NCBI GenBank assembly: GCA_946184125.1 | Contig: CAMHEL010000018.1 | Location: 1 to 39,680 of the forward strand | Direction of reading: 5' to 3' | DNA length: 39,680 nt | DNA from: an uncultured Prevotellaceae bacterium | Lineage (GTDB): Bacteria; Bacteroidota; Bacteroidia; Bacteroidales; Bacteroidaceae | Shown here: positions 25,674-33,832 of the stretch, one piece after another | How the letters are laid out: each line of letters begins with the position of its first letter | How positions within the stretch are numbered: position 1 is the stretch's first letter | Notes under the pieces: generated by a model | The model's database searches: none | Told to the model about the DNA's origin: nothing | The model's input: the letters and a program-made list of their open reading frames with translations, nothing else | Translations under genes and position numbers: made by a program

Positions 25674-25704
25674 TTGGTGGATTGAAAGGAAACATCTACT
25701 TTTG
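25674..25704 (+). promoter_or_regulatory. Promoter of the trp operon
   Basis: TTG at 25674-25676, 20 nt, TACTTTTG at 25697-25704. The transcript would begin near 25710 and include the leader peptide and attenuator hairpin before trpB. Confidence 0.8.
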
Positions 25705-25731
25705 CAAGCAAATTGAAAAAAGGAGAACATT

Positions 25732-25788
25732 ATGGTCAATTTGACTTACATTTGGTGGTGGCGCAACTCAAGATTCAAAAAATCGTGA
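25732..25788 (+). CDS. trpL: trp leader peptide
   Basis: An 18-residue open frame, MVNLTYIWWWRNSRFKKS, with three Trp codons in a row (25753-25761) and an AGGAG ribosome binding site 6-7 nt before the ATG, unusual in a genome with few such sites. Stop TGA is at 25786-25788, 35 nt before the terminator hairpin. Stalling of the ribosome at the Trp codons when charged tRNA-Trp is scarce would alter leader folding and permit read-through into trpB. The gene is too short for ordinary ORF calling. Confidence 0.88.
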   Translation: MVNLTYIWWWRNSRFKKS

Positions 25789-25870
25789 GAAGATAGCCAC
25801 GCGCCTATATGTAGGATAATAAATTGGGAGGCTTGTCGTTCTTGCGACAAGCCTCCCAAAGTTTTTATAA
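25767..25870 (+). promoter_or_regulatory. trp attenuator region
   Basis: The decisive element is a perfect 15-bp hairpin: ttgggaggcttgtcg (25824-25838), loop ttcttg, cgacaagcctcccaa (25845-25859), followed by a T-run (agttttta). Upstream alternatives are a stem at 25767-25789 (ctcaagatt/aatcgtgag with one mismatch) and short pairings of the Trp-codon segment gtggc (25758-25762) with gccac (25796-25800). The antiterminator that would break the terminator is not certain by eye; agcc at 25795 and gcct at 25803 can each pair with part of the terminator's left arm. A conserved Bacteroid-trp RNA motif has been described in this phylum; this may be a member. Confidence 0.8.
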
Positions 25871-25918
25871 AGCGAATATCAACAAAACATATTGTATCAT
25901 CTATCAACAAACAACGAC

Positions 25919-27124
25919 ATGCATAGTTTTCAAGTCGACAAAAACGGTTTCTACGGAGAGTTTGGAGGCGCTTACGTGCCCGAAATACTCTACGCATGTG
26001 TTCATGACTTGCAGGAAGCCTATCTGCCTGTCATCGAATCGGAGGAATTCAAGCAGGCCTATCATGCATTGCTCAAAGACTATGTCGGAAGACCCTCACC
26101 ACTCTATTACGCCAAGCGGATGAGTGAGCGCTACGGATGCCAGCTGTATCTCAAACGTGAGGACCTCAACCACACTGGTGCGCACAAAATCAACAACACC
26201 ATCGGCCAAATCCTATTGGCCAAGAAAATGGGAAAGACGCGCATCATAGCGGAAACAGGAGCCGGACAGCACGGAGTGGCCACGGCGACGGTGTGCGCCC
26301 TCATGGACATGAAATGCGAGGTGTTCATGGGAGCCACCGACGTGGAACGGCAGCACACCAATGTGGAGCGTATGAGAATGCTTGGGGCACAGGTCCATCC
26401 CGTAAGGACAGGCAACATGACCCTTTCGGATGCCTGTTCCGAAGCCATACGCGACTGGTGCTGCCATCCCAAGGACACCTTCTACATCGTAGGGTCGACC
26501 ATGGGGCCGCATCCCTATCCCGACCTGGTGGCAAGGATGCAGAGCGTCATCTCCGAGGAAATCAAATGGCAACTGAAGGAGAAGGTGGGGCGCGACTACC
26601 CCGACTACCTCATCGCCTGCATCGGAGGAGGAAGCAATGCCGCCGGCACCATCTACCACTATGTCGACGATGAGCGCGTGAACATCGTCCTCGCCGAGGC
26701 CGGTGGGCACGGATGGGACACCAACCACACTGCTGCCACCATACACCGCGGGTCGACGGGGATACTGCACGGCGCGAAAATGCTCGTCATGCAGGACGAT
26801 GACGGACAGATAGAGGAGGCCTTCACCATCAGCGCAGGACTTGACTACCCGGGAGTGGGCCCCATGCACTGCAACATGGCGAGAAAAGGCCGGACAAACG
26901 TGCTCAGCATCAACGACGACGAAGCCATCTACGCAGGATATGAGATGACCCGGCTCGAAGGCATCATACCCGCCATAGAGAGCGCACATGCCGTGGCAGT
27001 GCTCGGCAAACTGTCTTTCAAACCCTCCGACGTCGTCGTGCTGACCGTCAGCGGAAGGGGTGACAAGGATGTGGAAACCTATCTCAACAACAAACAAATG
27101 GCCAAGGAATATGGAGACTTTTAA
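25919..27124 (+). CDS. trpB: Tryptophan synthase beta chain
   Basis: A 401-residue PLP enzyme that condenses indole with serine to tryptophan, in complex with TrpA. It starts MHSFQVDKNGFYGEFGGAYV. The PLP lysine is in REDLNHTGAHKINN, and the phosphate loop is GGGSNAAG. GAGQHGVATA and EAGGHGWDTN complete the family signature. I chose this start because it fits the family N-terminus; an ATG 27 nt upstream adds an atypical extension. It is the first gene of the operon, behind the attenuator. Its end overlaps trpE by 14 nt. Confidence 0.96.
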   Translation: MHSFQVDKNGFYGEFGGAYVPEILYACVHDLQEAYLPVIESEEFKQAYHALLKDYVGRPSPLYYAKRMSERYGCQLYLKREDLNHTGAHKINNTIGQILLAKKMGKTRIIAETGAGQHGVATATVCALMDMKCEVFMGATDVERQHTNVERMRMLGAQVHPVRTGNMTLSDACSEAIRDWCCHPKDTFYIVGSTMGPHPYPDLVARMQSVISEEIKWQLKEKVGRDYPDYLIACIGGGSNAAGTIYHYVDDERVNIVLAEAGGHGWDTNHTAATIHRGSTGILHGAKMLVMQDDDGQIEEAFTISAGLDYPGVGPMHCNMARKGRTNVLSINDDEAIYAGYEMTRLEGIIPAIESAHAVAVLGKLSFKPSDVVVLTVSGRGDKDVETYLNNKQMAKEYGDF

Positions 27125-28502
27125 TTTCAAAACCACCAGCAGAACCATTCTCGCCGACCTGTATACCCCTGTCGGGGTTTATCTGCGGCTCAGAGACCTT
27201 TACCCGCAGAGCGTGCTCATGGAGAGCTCCGACTATCACGAGGCGAGCAACTCACGCTCGTTCATCGGCATCAGTCCCATCGCCTCCGTCGTCGTCGGGC
27301 ACGGCATGGCCACCATCACCTATCCCGACGGAAGCACCAAAAGCCATGAGGTGGACGGACAATACACCACGGCAAGCGCCATACACGACCTCATCGACCA
27401 TATCCATGTGGAAGGCGACGACGCTTCGGTGTGCGCCCTCTTCGGCTACACCTCATTCAATGCCGTCAGCTACTTCGAACACATCGACATCAAAGATGAG
27501 ACCATGGAGAAGAACGATGCCCCCGACCTGTGCTATGTGCTCTACAATGTCGTTATCGTCTTCGACCACCACAAGAACCTGCTCAAGGTTGTCACGCTCG
27601 GCGATGATACTGTCGTCGACAACGTGTTCCGAATGATGAACAAAGGCAATGTCAGGGCTTTTGACTTCCATCCCGTAGGCGAAGTGACCTCCACCATCAC
27701 CGACGAAGAGCACAAGGCGAACATCAGAAAAGGCATCAGGCACTGCCTCAGGGGAGATGTGTTCCAAATCGTACTCTCGCGCAGGTTCATCCAGAAGTAT
27801 GAAGGCGATGACTTCAAACTCTACCGCGCACTGAGAAGCATCAACCCCAGCCCATACCTCTTCTATTTCGATTTCGGCGGCTTCCGCATCTTCGGCTCAT
27901 CGCCCGAGACGCATTGCCGCATACAGGGACGGAAGGCCTATATCGACCCCATCGCCGGGACAACGAGGAGGACAGGCGATGAAGAGGCCGACAGGAAAGG
28001 AGCGGAATTCTTGAGAAACGACCCTAAGGAGAATGCAGAGCATGTCATGCTCGTCGACCTCGCACGCAACGACCTCAGCCGCAATTGCCATGACGTGAAG
28101 GTGGAGTTCTATAAGGACTTGCAATATTATTCGCACGTCATTCACCTCGTCTCCAGGGTTTCGGGCATGCTCGACGATGATGCCGACCCCATCAAGGCGT
28201 TCATCGACACTTTTCCCGCAGGGACACTCAGCGGGGCACCGAAGGTGAGGGCCATGCAGCTCATCTCGCAGTATGAGCCGCACAACAGAGGGGCATACGG
28301 CGGATGCATAGGCATGATAGGACTCGACGGAGCCATGAACCAAGCCATCACCATACGCACTTTCGTCTCGAGGAACGGGGAACTGTGGTTCCAGGCCGGA
28401 GGAGGAATCGTCGCCAAGAGCAACGAGGAATATGAGCTCCAGGAAGTCAACAACAAACTCGGTGCCCTCAGAAACGCCATCTCCATGGCAGAGGTCATGT
28501 AA
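27111..28502 (+). CDS. trpE: Anthranilate synthase component I
   Basis: A 463-residue chorismate-using enzyme. With TrpG it makes anthranilate, the first committed step. The feedback motif VLMESSD near residue 35 binds tryptophan and marks TrpE rather than PabB. The catalytic half has SSPETHCRIQGRKAYIDPIAGT, LVDLARNDLSRNC, TFPAGTLSGAPKVRAM and FQAGGGIVAKSN. I chose the start METFNF because it lies inside the trpB end (14-nt overlap) and gives the usual length. Regulation should therefore be double: attenuation of the operon and end-product inhibition of this protein. Confidence 0.95.
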   Translation: METFNFKTTSRTILADLYTPVGVYLRLRDLYPQSVLMESSDYHEASNSRSFIGISPIASVVVGHGMATITYPDGSTKSHEVDGQYTTASAIHDLIDHIHVEGDDASVCALFGYTSFNAVSYFEHIDIKDETMEKNDAPDLCYVLYNVVIVFDHHKNLLKVVTLGDDTVVDNVFRMMNKGNVRAFDFHPVGEVTSTITDEEHKANIRKGIRHCLRGDVFQIVLSRRFIQKYEGDDFKLYRALRSINPSPYLFYFDFGGFRIFGSSPETHCRIQGRKAYIDPIAGTTRRTGDEEADRKGAEFLRNDPKENAEHVMLVDLARNDLSRNCHDVKVEFYKDLQYYSHVIHLVSRVSGMLDDDADPIKAFIDTFPAGTLSGAPKVRAMQLISQYEPHNRGAYGGCIGMIGLDGAMNQAITIRTFVSRNGELWFQAGGGIVAKSNEEYELQEVNNKLGALRNAISMAEVM

Positions 28503-28531
28503 ACCTAAAGAATAATATAAAACAATTGGTT

Positions 28532-29095
28532 ATGAGAATAGTGATTATCGACAATTACGACTCTTTCACCTACAACCTGAGCCATCTGGTGAAAGAGCTG
28601 GGTGCCGAAGTGACAGTGCTGCGCAACGACCAGTTCCAGCTCGCCGACATCGGAGACTTCGACAAAATCATCCTCAGCCCGGGACCCGGCATCCCCTCGG
28701 AGGCTGGTCTGCTCACCAGCACCATCGAGGCCTATGCCGGCAAGAAACCCATCCTCGGCGTATGCCTCGGCCACCAGGCCATCGGAGAGGTCTTCGGAGC
28801 CAAGCTTGAGAACCTTCCGGAGGTGTTTCATGGCGTGGCAACACCATGCCACATCATCGGCAGTGACCCTATCTTCAGCGGACTGCCGAGAGACATCGTC
28901 ATCGGGCGATACCACTCGTGGGTGGTGGCACGCGAGAACTTCCCACAGTGCCTCGAGGTGACAGCCGTCAGCGACGAGGGACTGGTCATGGCACTCAGGC
29001 ACCGCCAATACGACATCCATGGCATACAGTTCCACCCGGAGAGCGTGCTCACCCCTCAAGGCAAAAACATCATCCAGAATTTTGTCTGCTCATAG
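28532..29095 (+). CDS. trpG: Anthranilate synthase component II (glutamine amidotransferase)
   Basis: A 187-residue class I glutamine amidotransferase supplying ammonia to TrpE. It opens MRIVIIDNYDSFTYNL. The nucleophile cysteine is in GVCLGHQA, the oxyanion region is SPGPGIPSEAG, and the His-Glu pair is in QFHPESV. I took the ATG at 28532, not the TTG six bases earlier. 29 nt separate it from trpE and 31 nt from trpD. Confidence 0.95.
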   Translation: MRIVIIDNYDSFTYNLSHLVKELGAEVTVLRNDQFQLADIGDFDKIILSPGPGIPSEAGLLTSTIEAYAGKKPILGVCLGHQAIGEVFGAKLENLPEVFHGVATPCHIIGSDPIFSGLPRDIVIGRYHSWVVARENFPQCLEVTAVSDEGLVMALRHRQYDIHGIQFHPESVLTPQGKNIIQNFVCS

Positions 29096-29126
29096 AAATT
29101 ATTTACCCCAAATTAATACCATAAAA

Positions 29127-30125
29127 ATGAAAGAGATTTTGCAAAAGTTGCTCAACCACGAGTTTCTCACTCGTGAGGAGATGAAACAGATTTTAGTGGG
29201 CATCACCCACAGCGAATACCCCAACGAGCAGGTCACTGCACTGCTCACCGCGCTTCAGATGCGTGGCGTCACCGTCGACGAACTGCTCGGCTTCCGCGAC
29301 GGCATCCTCGAGACCGGAGTGCCCGTCATCCTCAGCGCCGACCGATACATCGATGTCGTAGGCACAGGAGGTGACCGCAAGAACACCTTCAACATCTCCA
29401 CCACATCGTGCTTCGTCATCGCAGGAGCCGGATATAAGGTGGCCAAGCACGGCAACTACTCGGCTACAAGCGTCAGTGGGGCAAGCAACGTCATTCAGCA
29501 TCATGGCATCAAGTTCACTGCCGATATCGACCAACTTAACCGCAGCCTCGACGAGGCAGGCATCGTCTATCTCCATGCACAACTCTTCGCCAAAGCCATG
29601 AAGTTCGTGGGACCTATCCGCAAGGCTCTTGAGTTCCCCACCATCTTCAACCTCCTCGGACCATTGGTCAACCCCAGCCAACCGAAATGCCAACTGCTCG
29701 GTGTGGCCAATCTTGACCAGATGCGCCTCTACCATCAAGTCTATCAGAAAATCGGCATCGATTACGGTATCGTCAACTCCATCGATGGCTATGATGAGAT
29801 ATCGCTCACGGGCGACTTCAAAGTGACCACCAACCAATACGAGAAGGTGTTCAAACCGCAGGACCTTGGTTTCGATATCGCAAAGCCCGAAGAACTCGTG
29901 GGAGGTGCCACTGAGGAGGAGGCCGCACAAATCTTCGACGCTGTGCTGGAGAACAGGGCGCTGCAAGCACAGAAAAACATCGTGCTCGCCAATGCTGCTT
30001 TCGGCATTCAGGTGATGGAGGGTGGAAGAAAAAGCATCGAGGAGTGCATCGCCATCGCACGTGAGTCAATCGACAGTGGCGCAGCCCTCCGCACATTCCA
30101 TAAGTTTGTTGAAATCAACTCGTGA
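29127..30125 (+). CDS. trpD: Anthranilate phosphoribosyltransferase
   Basis: A 332-residue enzyme that attaches phosphoribosyl pyrophosphate to anthranilate. The signature VGTGGDRKNTFNISTTS and the KHGNYSATS motif are intact, followed by FNLLGPLVNP. The start MKEILQKLLNHEF is chosen because it fits the family; a longer frame begins inside trpG and is rejected. It ends 3 nt before trpC. Confidence 0.95.
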   Translation: MKEILQKLLNHEFLTREEMKQILVGITHSEYPNEQVTALLTALQMRGVTVDELLGFRDGILETGVPVILSADRYIDVVGTGGDRKNTFNISTTSCFVIAGAGYKVAKHGNYSATSVSGASNVIQHHGIKFTADIDQLNRSLDEAGIVYLHAQLFAKAMKFVGPIRKALEFPTIFNLLGPLVNPSQPKCQLLGVANLDQMRLYHQVYQKIGIDYGIVNSIDGYDEISLTGDFKVTTNQYEKVFKPQDLGFDIAKPEELVGGATEEEAAQIFDAVLENRALQAQKNIVLANAAFGIQVMEGGRKSIEECIAIARESIDSGAALRTFHKFVEINS

Positions 30126-30128
30126 CAC

Positions 30129-30884
30129 ATGGACATCTTGCACGACATCATCGCCCATAAGAAGATGGAAATGGAATTGATGAGAGCCCCGAAGGTCTCG
30201 CTGAGACAGGCTCTCCTCAGTTCCGGTACGGGCATCATCGCAGAATTCAAGCGTAAGTCGCCATCAAAAGGGTGGATCAAACAAGAGGGCAGGGCAGACG
30301 TCATACCCCTCAGCTATCAGCAGCACGGCGCCGCTGCCATCAGCATCCTCACCGATGAGCATTTCTTCGGTGGCAGCGACGATTTCATCCGTCAGGCAAG
30401 GCACAGTGGGGTCACTCTGCCCATCCTCTACAAAAATTTCATCGTGGACGAGATGCAGCTTTACCAGGCGGCTGCCTGCGGTGCATCGGCGGTGCTGCTC
30501 ATCGCCGCATGTCTCTCAAAAAGCGAGTGCCGGCAACTCCTGCAGAAAGCGCATCTCTTAGGACTCGAGGTGCTGCTCGAAATGCATGGCGAGGCCGAAC
30601 TGGAGTATGCCGAACTGCAGCCCGATCTCTGCGGCATCAACAACCGCAACCTCGACTCCTTCGTCACCAATGTGGAGAACTCCTTCCGATTGGCAGAGAA
30701 ACTGCCCGCGGAAGCTGTGAAAGTAAGCGAGAGCGGCATCGCTGATGCCTACACCGTCAGACGACTGCGCGAAGCAGGTTTCAGAGGCTTCCTTATTGGC
30801 GAGACTTTCATGAAGACAGAGCAGCCTGGGGGAACACTTCAGTCTTTCATCAACCAACTGAAAAAACATTCATACAATGAATAA
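30129..30884 (+). CDS. trpC: Indole-3-glycerol-phosphate synthase
   Basis: A 251-residue TIM barrel that closes the indole ring. Motifs: [53 protein letters not shown] and KVSESGI, all typical of TrpC. It is monofunctional: no TrpF domain follows. Its end overlaps trpA by 8 nt, so the usual place for trpF is occupied by nothing. Confidence 0.94.
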   Translation: MDILHDIIAHKKMEMELMRAPKVSLRQALLSSGTGIIAEFKRKSPSKGWIKQEGRADVIPLSYQQHGAAAISILTDEHFFGGSDDFIRQARHSGVTLPILYKNFIVDEMQLYQAAACGASAVLLIAACLSKSECRQLLQKAHLLGLEVLLEMHGEAELEYAELQPDLCGINNRNLDSFVTNVENSFRLAEKLPAEAVKVSESGIADAYTVRRLREAGFRGFLIGETFMKTEQPGGTLQSFINQLKKHSYNE

Positions 30885-31695
30885 AATCAACCAACTGTTT
30901 GCCAATAGAAACGGCAGGAAATTGCTCAGCCTCTATTTCTGTGCAGGAGCACCTACTCTCGACGGTACAGCCGATGTCATTCTCACCATGCAGAGAAGGG
31001 GCATCGACTTCATCGAGGTGGGGATTCCCTTCAGCGACCCTCTGGCCGATGGTCCCGTCATACAGAGCGCTGCCACCAAGGCGCTGAGAAACGGCATGAA
31101 TTTACGAACGCTCTTCTCGCAGCTGAAGGCCATCAAACCGCAAGTTGAGATACCGCTCATCCTCATGGGCTATCTCAATCCCATCATGCACTTTGGGATA
31201 GAGCCCTTCTGCCAAGCGTGTGTCGAAAGCGGTGTCAGCGGAATGATTATCCCCGACCTCCCGTTCAAAGACTATATGGAAATCGTAAAACCTTTGGCCG
31301 ACAAATACGACCTCAGAGTCATCATGCTCATCACCCCGGAGACCAGTGAGGAGCGCATACGGTTCATCGACCAAAACACCGATGGCTTCATCTACATGGT
31401 CAGCAGCGCGGCCATCACTGGAGCGCAAAAGCATTTCGACGACGCCAAACAGAGGTATTTCAGGGCCATCAACAGTATGAACCTGCACAACCCACGGGTC
31501 ATCGGCTTCGGCATCAGCAACGAGCAGACACTTAAGGCCGCGCACGACAATGCCGATGGCGCCATCATAGGCTCAAAATTTGTCACATTGCTCGACGAGG
31601 AGAACGGAAACGCCGATAAAGCCCTCGACAGACTGTTTCAGGAAATAGGTTTGAGGTTTGAGGTATATGATAAGCCTTTTCCTAGGATTTCCTAG
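30877..31695 (+). CDS. trpA: Tryptophan synthase alpha chain
   Basis: A 272-residue TIM barrel that releases indole from indole-3-glycerol phosphate and channels it to TrpB. The catalytic region is [17 protein letters not shown] (both acidic residues present). [20 protein letters not shown]-like [12 protein letters not shown] and [10 protein letters not shown] follow. The last 15 or so residues ([15 protein letters not shown]) are read from repeat DNA: two heptads (31648-31663) and the first units of the 10-bp array at 31681. The original C-terminus was probably near LFQEI, so a few residues may have been added by repeat growth. Confidence 0.93.
   Translation: MNKINQLFANRNGRKLLSLYFCAGAPTLDGTADVILTMQRRGIDFIEVGIPFSDPLADGPVIQSAATKALRNGMNLRTLFSQLKAIKPQVEIPLILMGYLNPIMHFGIEPFCQACVESGVSGMIIPDLPFKDYMEIVKPLADKYDLRVIMLITPETSEERIRFIDQNTDGFIYMVSSAAITGAQKHFDDAKQRYFRAINSMNLHNPRVIGFGISNEQTLKAAHDNADGAIIGSKFVTLLDEENGNADKALDRLFQEIGLRFEVYDKPFPRIS
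31648..31663 (+). repeat. Two gtttgag heptads in the end of trpA
   Basis: ggtttgaggtttgagg lies in the last codons of trpA, same unit and same sense as the array after the protease gene. It forms the left flank of the four-helix-bundle cassette, inverse to the array at 32503-32565. Confidence 0.85.
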
Positions 31696-31820
31696 GATTT
31701 CCTAGGATTTTCTAGGGTTTTCTAGGATTTTCTAGGGTTTTCTAGGATTTCCTAGGGTTTCCTAGGATTTCTTAGGGTTTCCTAGGATTTCCTAGGGCTT
31801 CCTAGGATTTCCTAGATTAT
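31681..31820. repeat. Fourteen 10-bp repeats, consensus cctaggattt
   Basis: Exactly 14 contiguous decamers with variants cctagggttt, tctaggattt, tctagggttt and one or two diverged units at the end. Eight units keep the palindrome CCTAGG. The period is near one helical turn. The array supplies the trpA stop and abuts the stop of the four-helix-bundle gene on the other strand. No spacers, so not a CRISPR. It might act as a transcription barrier or protein-binding site between convergent genes. Confidence 0.92.
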
Positions 31821-32500
31821 CCTATGTCTCTTATCCTTTTTATCTCTTCTTCAAGCTCTAAGATTCTCTTTTTGAGAGTAGATATTTCTGTTTTTAGTTG
31901 AAGATTCTCTTTTTCCAGGGCATGGAGACGTTCATCCTGTGCCTTGCGGTAGCCAGTACGGGCAGCGTACATACGTTCTTTTATGCCACCTTCTTCGATG
32001 AAGATGCGCTCTAACCGCTTGATATGTGCACACATCATCTTGTCGGTCTGATGACAGAGGGTGATAGCCATGTTGGCCATTTCCTCATCGCTCATCTTAT
32101 CTATCAGTGGTGCATAAGCACTATAGTTGTTGTGTGAACTACAGAACTTCCTGAGACGCTGCAAACGTGGGTTGCTTGTTGTCCAAGGCGTAAGGTGATG
32201 GGTGTTCAGGTAGTCATAGTAGTCGGAAAGCAGTTCTTTCAGACTTCCACGGGCGATGTTGATTAGTTTGATTTCCATTTCTGAACTGGTCTGCCCGTCT
32301 TCGCTGCCCTCCACTATGTTTTGTTTCCCACTGCGGGCGGCTTGAATCATCTGGTCTACAGTGCGGTCTTTGTGAGAGGAAAGAAACCGATGACAGAACT
32401 CCACCGTCAATTGATATAAAGTGTCGCTTTTTTGATAGAAATACAATTCTTCCCATACGACAGCCTTCTTTAAAATTTTGCCTTGGCTTTCGTTTTCCAT
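31817..32500 (-). CDS. Four-helix-bundle protein with suffix domain (S23/IVS family)
   Basis: A 227-residue protein. Residues about 14-115 form the four-helix-bundle fold of the 23S rRNA intervening-sequence protein family (EELYFYQKSDTLYQLT, DQMIQAARSGKQNIVEGSED and ARGSLKELLSDYYDYL are recognisable). About 140-195 is the suffix-type extension (CHQTDKMMCAHIKRLERIF, GGIKERMYAARTGYR). The C-terminus from about 197 is a charged coiled coil (KENLQLKTEISTLKKRILEL). Relatives bind nucleic acid or are accessory to retroelements (Avd); the solitary versions have no known role. It lies between two different repeat arrays, with its ATG 2 nt from a heptad array. No promoter is seen, so read-through from sstT is likely. 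Confidence 0.82.
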   Translation of the reverse strand: MENESQGKILKKAVVWEELYFYQKSDTLYQLTVEFCHRFLSSHKDRTVDQMIQAARSGKQNIVEGSEDGQTSSEMEIKLINIARGSLKELLSDYYDYLNTHHLTPWTTSNPRLQRLRKFCSSHNNYSAYAPLIDKMSDEEMANMAITLCHQTDKMMCAHIKRLERIFIEEGGIKERMYAARTGYRKAQDERLHALEKENLQLKTEISTLKKRILELEEEIKRIRDIG

Positions 32501-32502
32501 GA

Positions 32503-32565
32503 CTCAAACCTTAAATCTTAAATCTCAAACCTCAAACCTCAAATCTCAAACCTCAAACCTCAAAT
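32503..32565 (-). repeat. Heptad array between sstT and the four-helix-bundle gene
   Basis: Read on the minus strand this is about nine head-to-tail heptads of atttgag, gtttgag, atttaag and gtttaag. It begins at the sstT stop (TGA in atttgag at 32560-32562) and ends 2 nt before the four-helix ATG. It is inverse to the heptads in trpA. It serves as the entire 5' leader of the four-helix gene. Confidence 0.92.
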
Positions 32566-33762
32566 CTTCTTCTCGTAATACTCGGCAGTGGCGGTGAAGA
32601 ACACGTCGCCGCTTGAATTGAGGGCTGTCTCCACGGAATCCTGTATGACACCGATGATGAAGCCGATGGCCACCGCTTGCATGGCCACCTCGTTGCCAAT
32701 CCCGATGAACGAGCATGCCATGGGAATCAACAGCAGTGAGCCACCGGCAACACCCGATGCTCCACAGGCTGCCAACGTGGCGATAACACCCAGGAAGAGG
32801 GCAGGTAAGAAACCAACCTCCACGCCGATGGTGTGGGCCACGGCGAGTGTCATCACCGTGATGGTCACCGCAGCACCGTTCATGTTGATGGTCGCACCCA
32901 ATGGGATGCTCACGGAATAGAAATCCTCGTCAAGCCCTAACTTCTTGCACAACTGCATGTTGATGGGTATGTTGGCCGCCGAGGAACGGGTGAAGAACGC
33001 ATTCAAGCCACTCACCTTCAGACAGGTGAGCAATAGCGGGTAGGGGTTGCGCCGTGTCATGAGGAAAGAAATCATGGGATTGGACACAAAGGTGTTGACC
33101 AACATACACCCCACGAGCAGAAGCACCAAATGGCCGTAGGTGGTGAACACCTCAAGGCCGCCCTCGGACACGGAGGTGAAAACCAGACCGAGAATGCCGA
33201 AGGGCGCGAACTCTATCACCCATCTCACCACCTGAGAGAGCATCTCGGCGAAGTCGTGGACCATGTAGATTGTGTGCTCGTTCGCTGTCTTCTTCAGTGC
33301 CAAACCGAAAAGGATGGCCCAGAAAAGAATGCCGATGTAATTGGCCATCGAGGTGGAAAGCAGTGGATTGGACACCATGTTGGTGAGGAGGTTGGTGAAC
33401 ACTTCGGTGAACCCCAAGGGGGCATCCTGTGCCGCCACGTCTTTCAATTCCAATGTGACAGGAAAGAGGTAGCTCGATGCTACGGCAAGCAAAGCGGCGA
33501 TGAAAGTGCTCAAAAGATATTCAAACACCACGATGCGGAAACGGCTGCCAAGGTTGCTCTTTGCCTTGGCGACGGACGACATCACCAGAACTGCTACGAG
33601 GACAGGGGCGATGGCCTTCAATGCACTAACGAACACCCGGCCAAGAATGGTGAAGCCTGAAAGCTGAGGCGCGAAAAGGCCCAATAACGCACCGATGACA
33701 AGACCTATGAAAATGCGAACAACAAGTCGGGTGCTGGTCCAGAATTGGATTATTCTTTTCAT
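32560..33762 (-). CDS. sstT: Serine/threonine:sodium symporter
   Basis: A 400-residue DAACS-family transporter that takes up serine and threonine with sodium. It has about nine hydrophobic segments and the two hairpin-loop regions of the family: NAFFTRSSAANIPINM (serine-rich re-entrant loop) and SIPLGATINMNGAAV (NMNG-type sodium/substrate site), then GVAGGSLLLIPMACSFIGI near the end. It begins MKRIIQFWTSTRLVVRIFIGL. The final Ile and the TGA stop come from a heptad repeat unit. Serine is a co-substrate of TrpB, but no functional tie to the trp operon is shown. The promoter in the 70-nt gap is not clear. Confidence 0.9.
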   Translation of the reverse strand: MKRIIQFWTSTRLVVRIFIGLVIGALLGLFAPQLSGFTILGRVFVSALKAIAPVLVAVLVMSSVAKAKSNLGSRFRIVVFEYLLSTFIAALLAVASSYLFPVTLELKDVAAQDAPLGFTEVFTNLLTNMVSNPLLSTSMANYIGILFWAILFGLALKKTANEHTIYMVHDFAEMLSQVVRWVIEFAPFGILGLVFTSVSEGGLEVFTTYGHLVLLLVGCMLVNTFVSNPMISFLMTRRNPYPLLLTCLKVSGLNAFFTRSSAANIPINMQLCKKLGLDEDFYSVSIPLGATINMNGAAVTITVMTLAVAHTIGVEVGFLPALFLGVIATLAACGASGVAGGSLLLIPMACSFIGIGNEVAMQAVAIGFIIGVIQDSVETALNSSGDVFFTATAEYYEKKI

Positions 33763-33832
33763 GAAACAGTCAACAAAAACACTCGTAAAGAATGTGGTTA
33801 TTCCTACTTAGTTTGCTTGCCCGATAAAATCG

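Noticed and set aside
28526..28531. TTG start two codons before the trpG ATG
   Set aside because: The ATG gives the standard family N-terminus, and nothing supports the TTG.
31817..32500. Diversity-generating retroelement, because the four-helix protein resembles Avd
   Set aside because: No reverse transcriptase and no template/variable repeat pair is present in the window.
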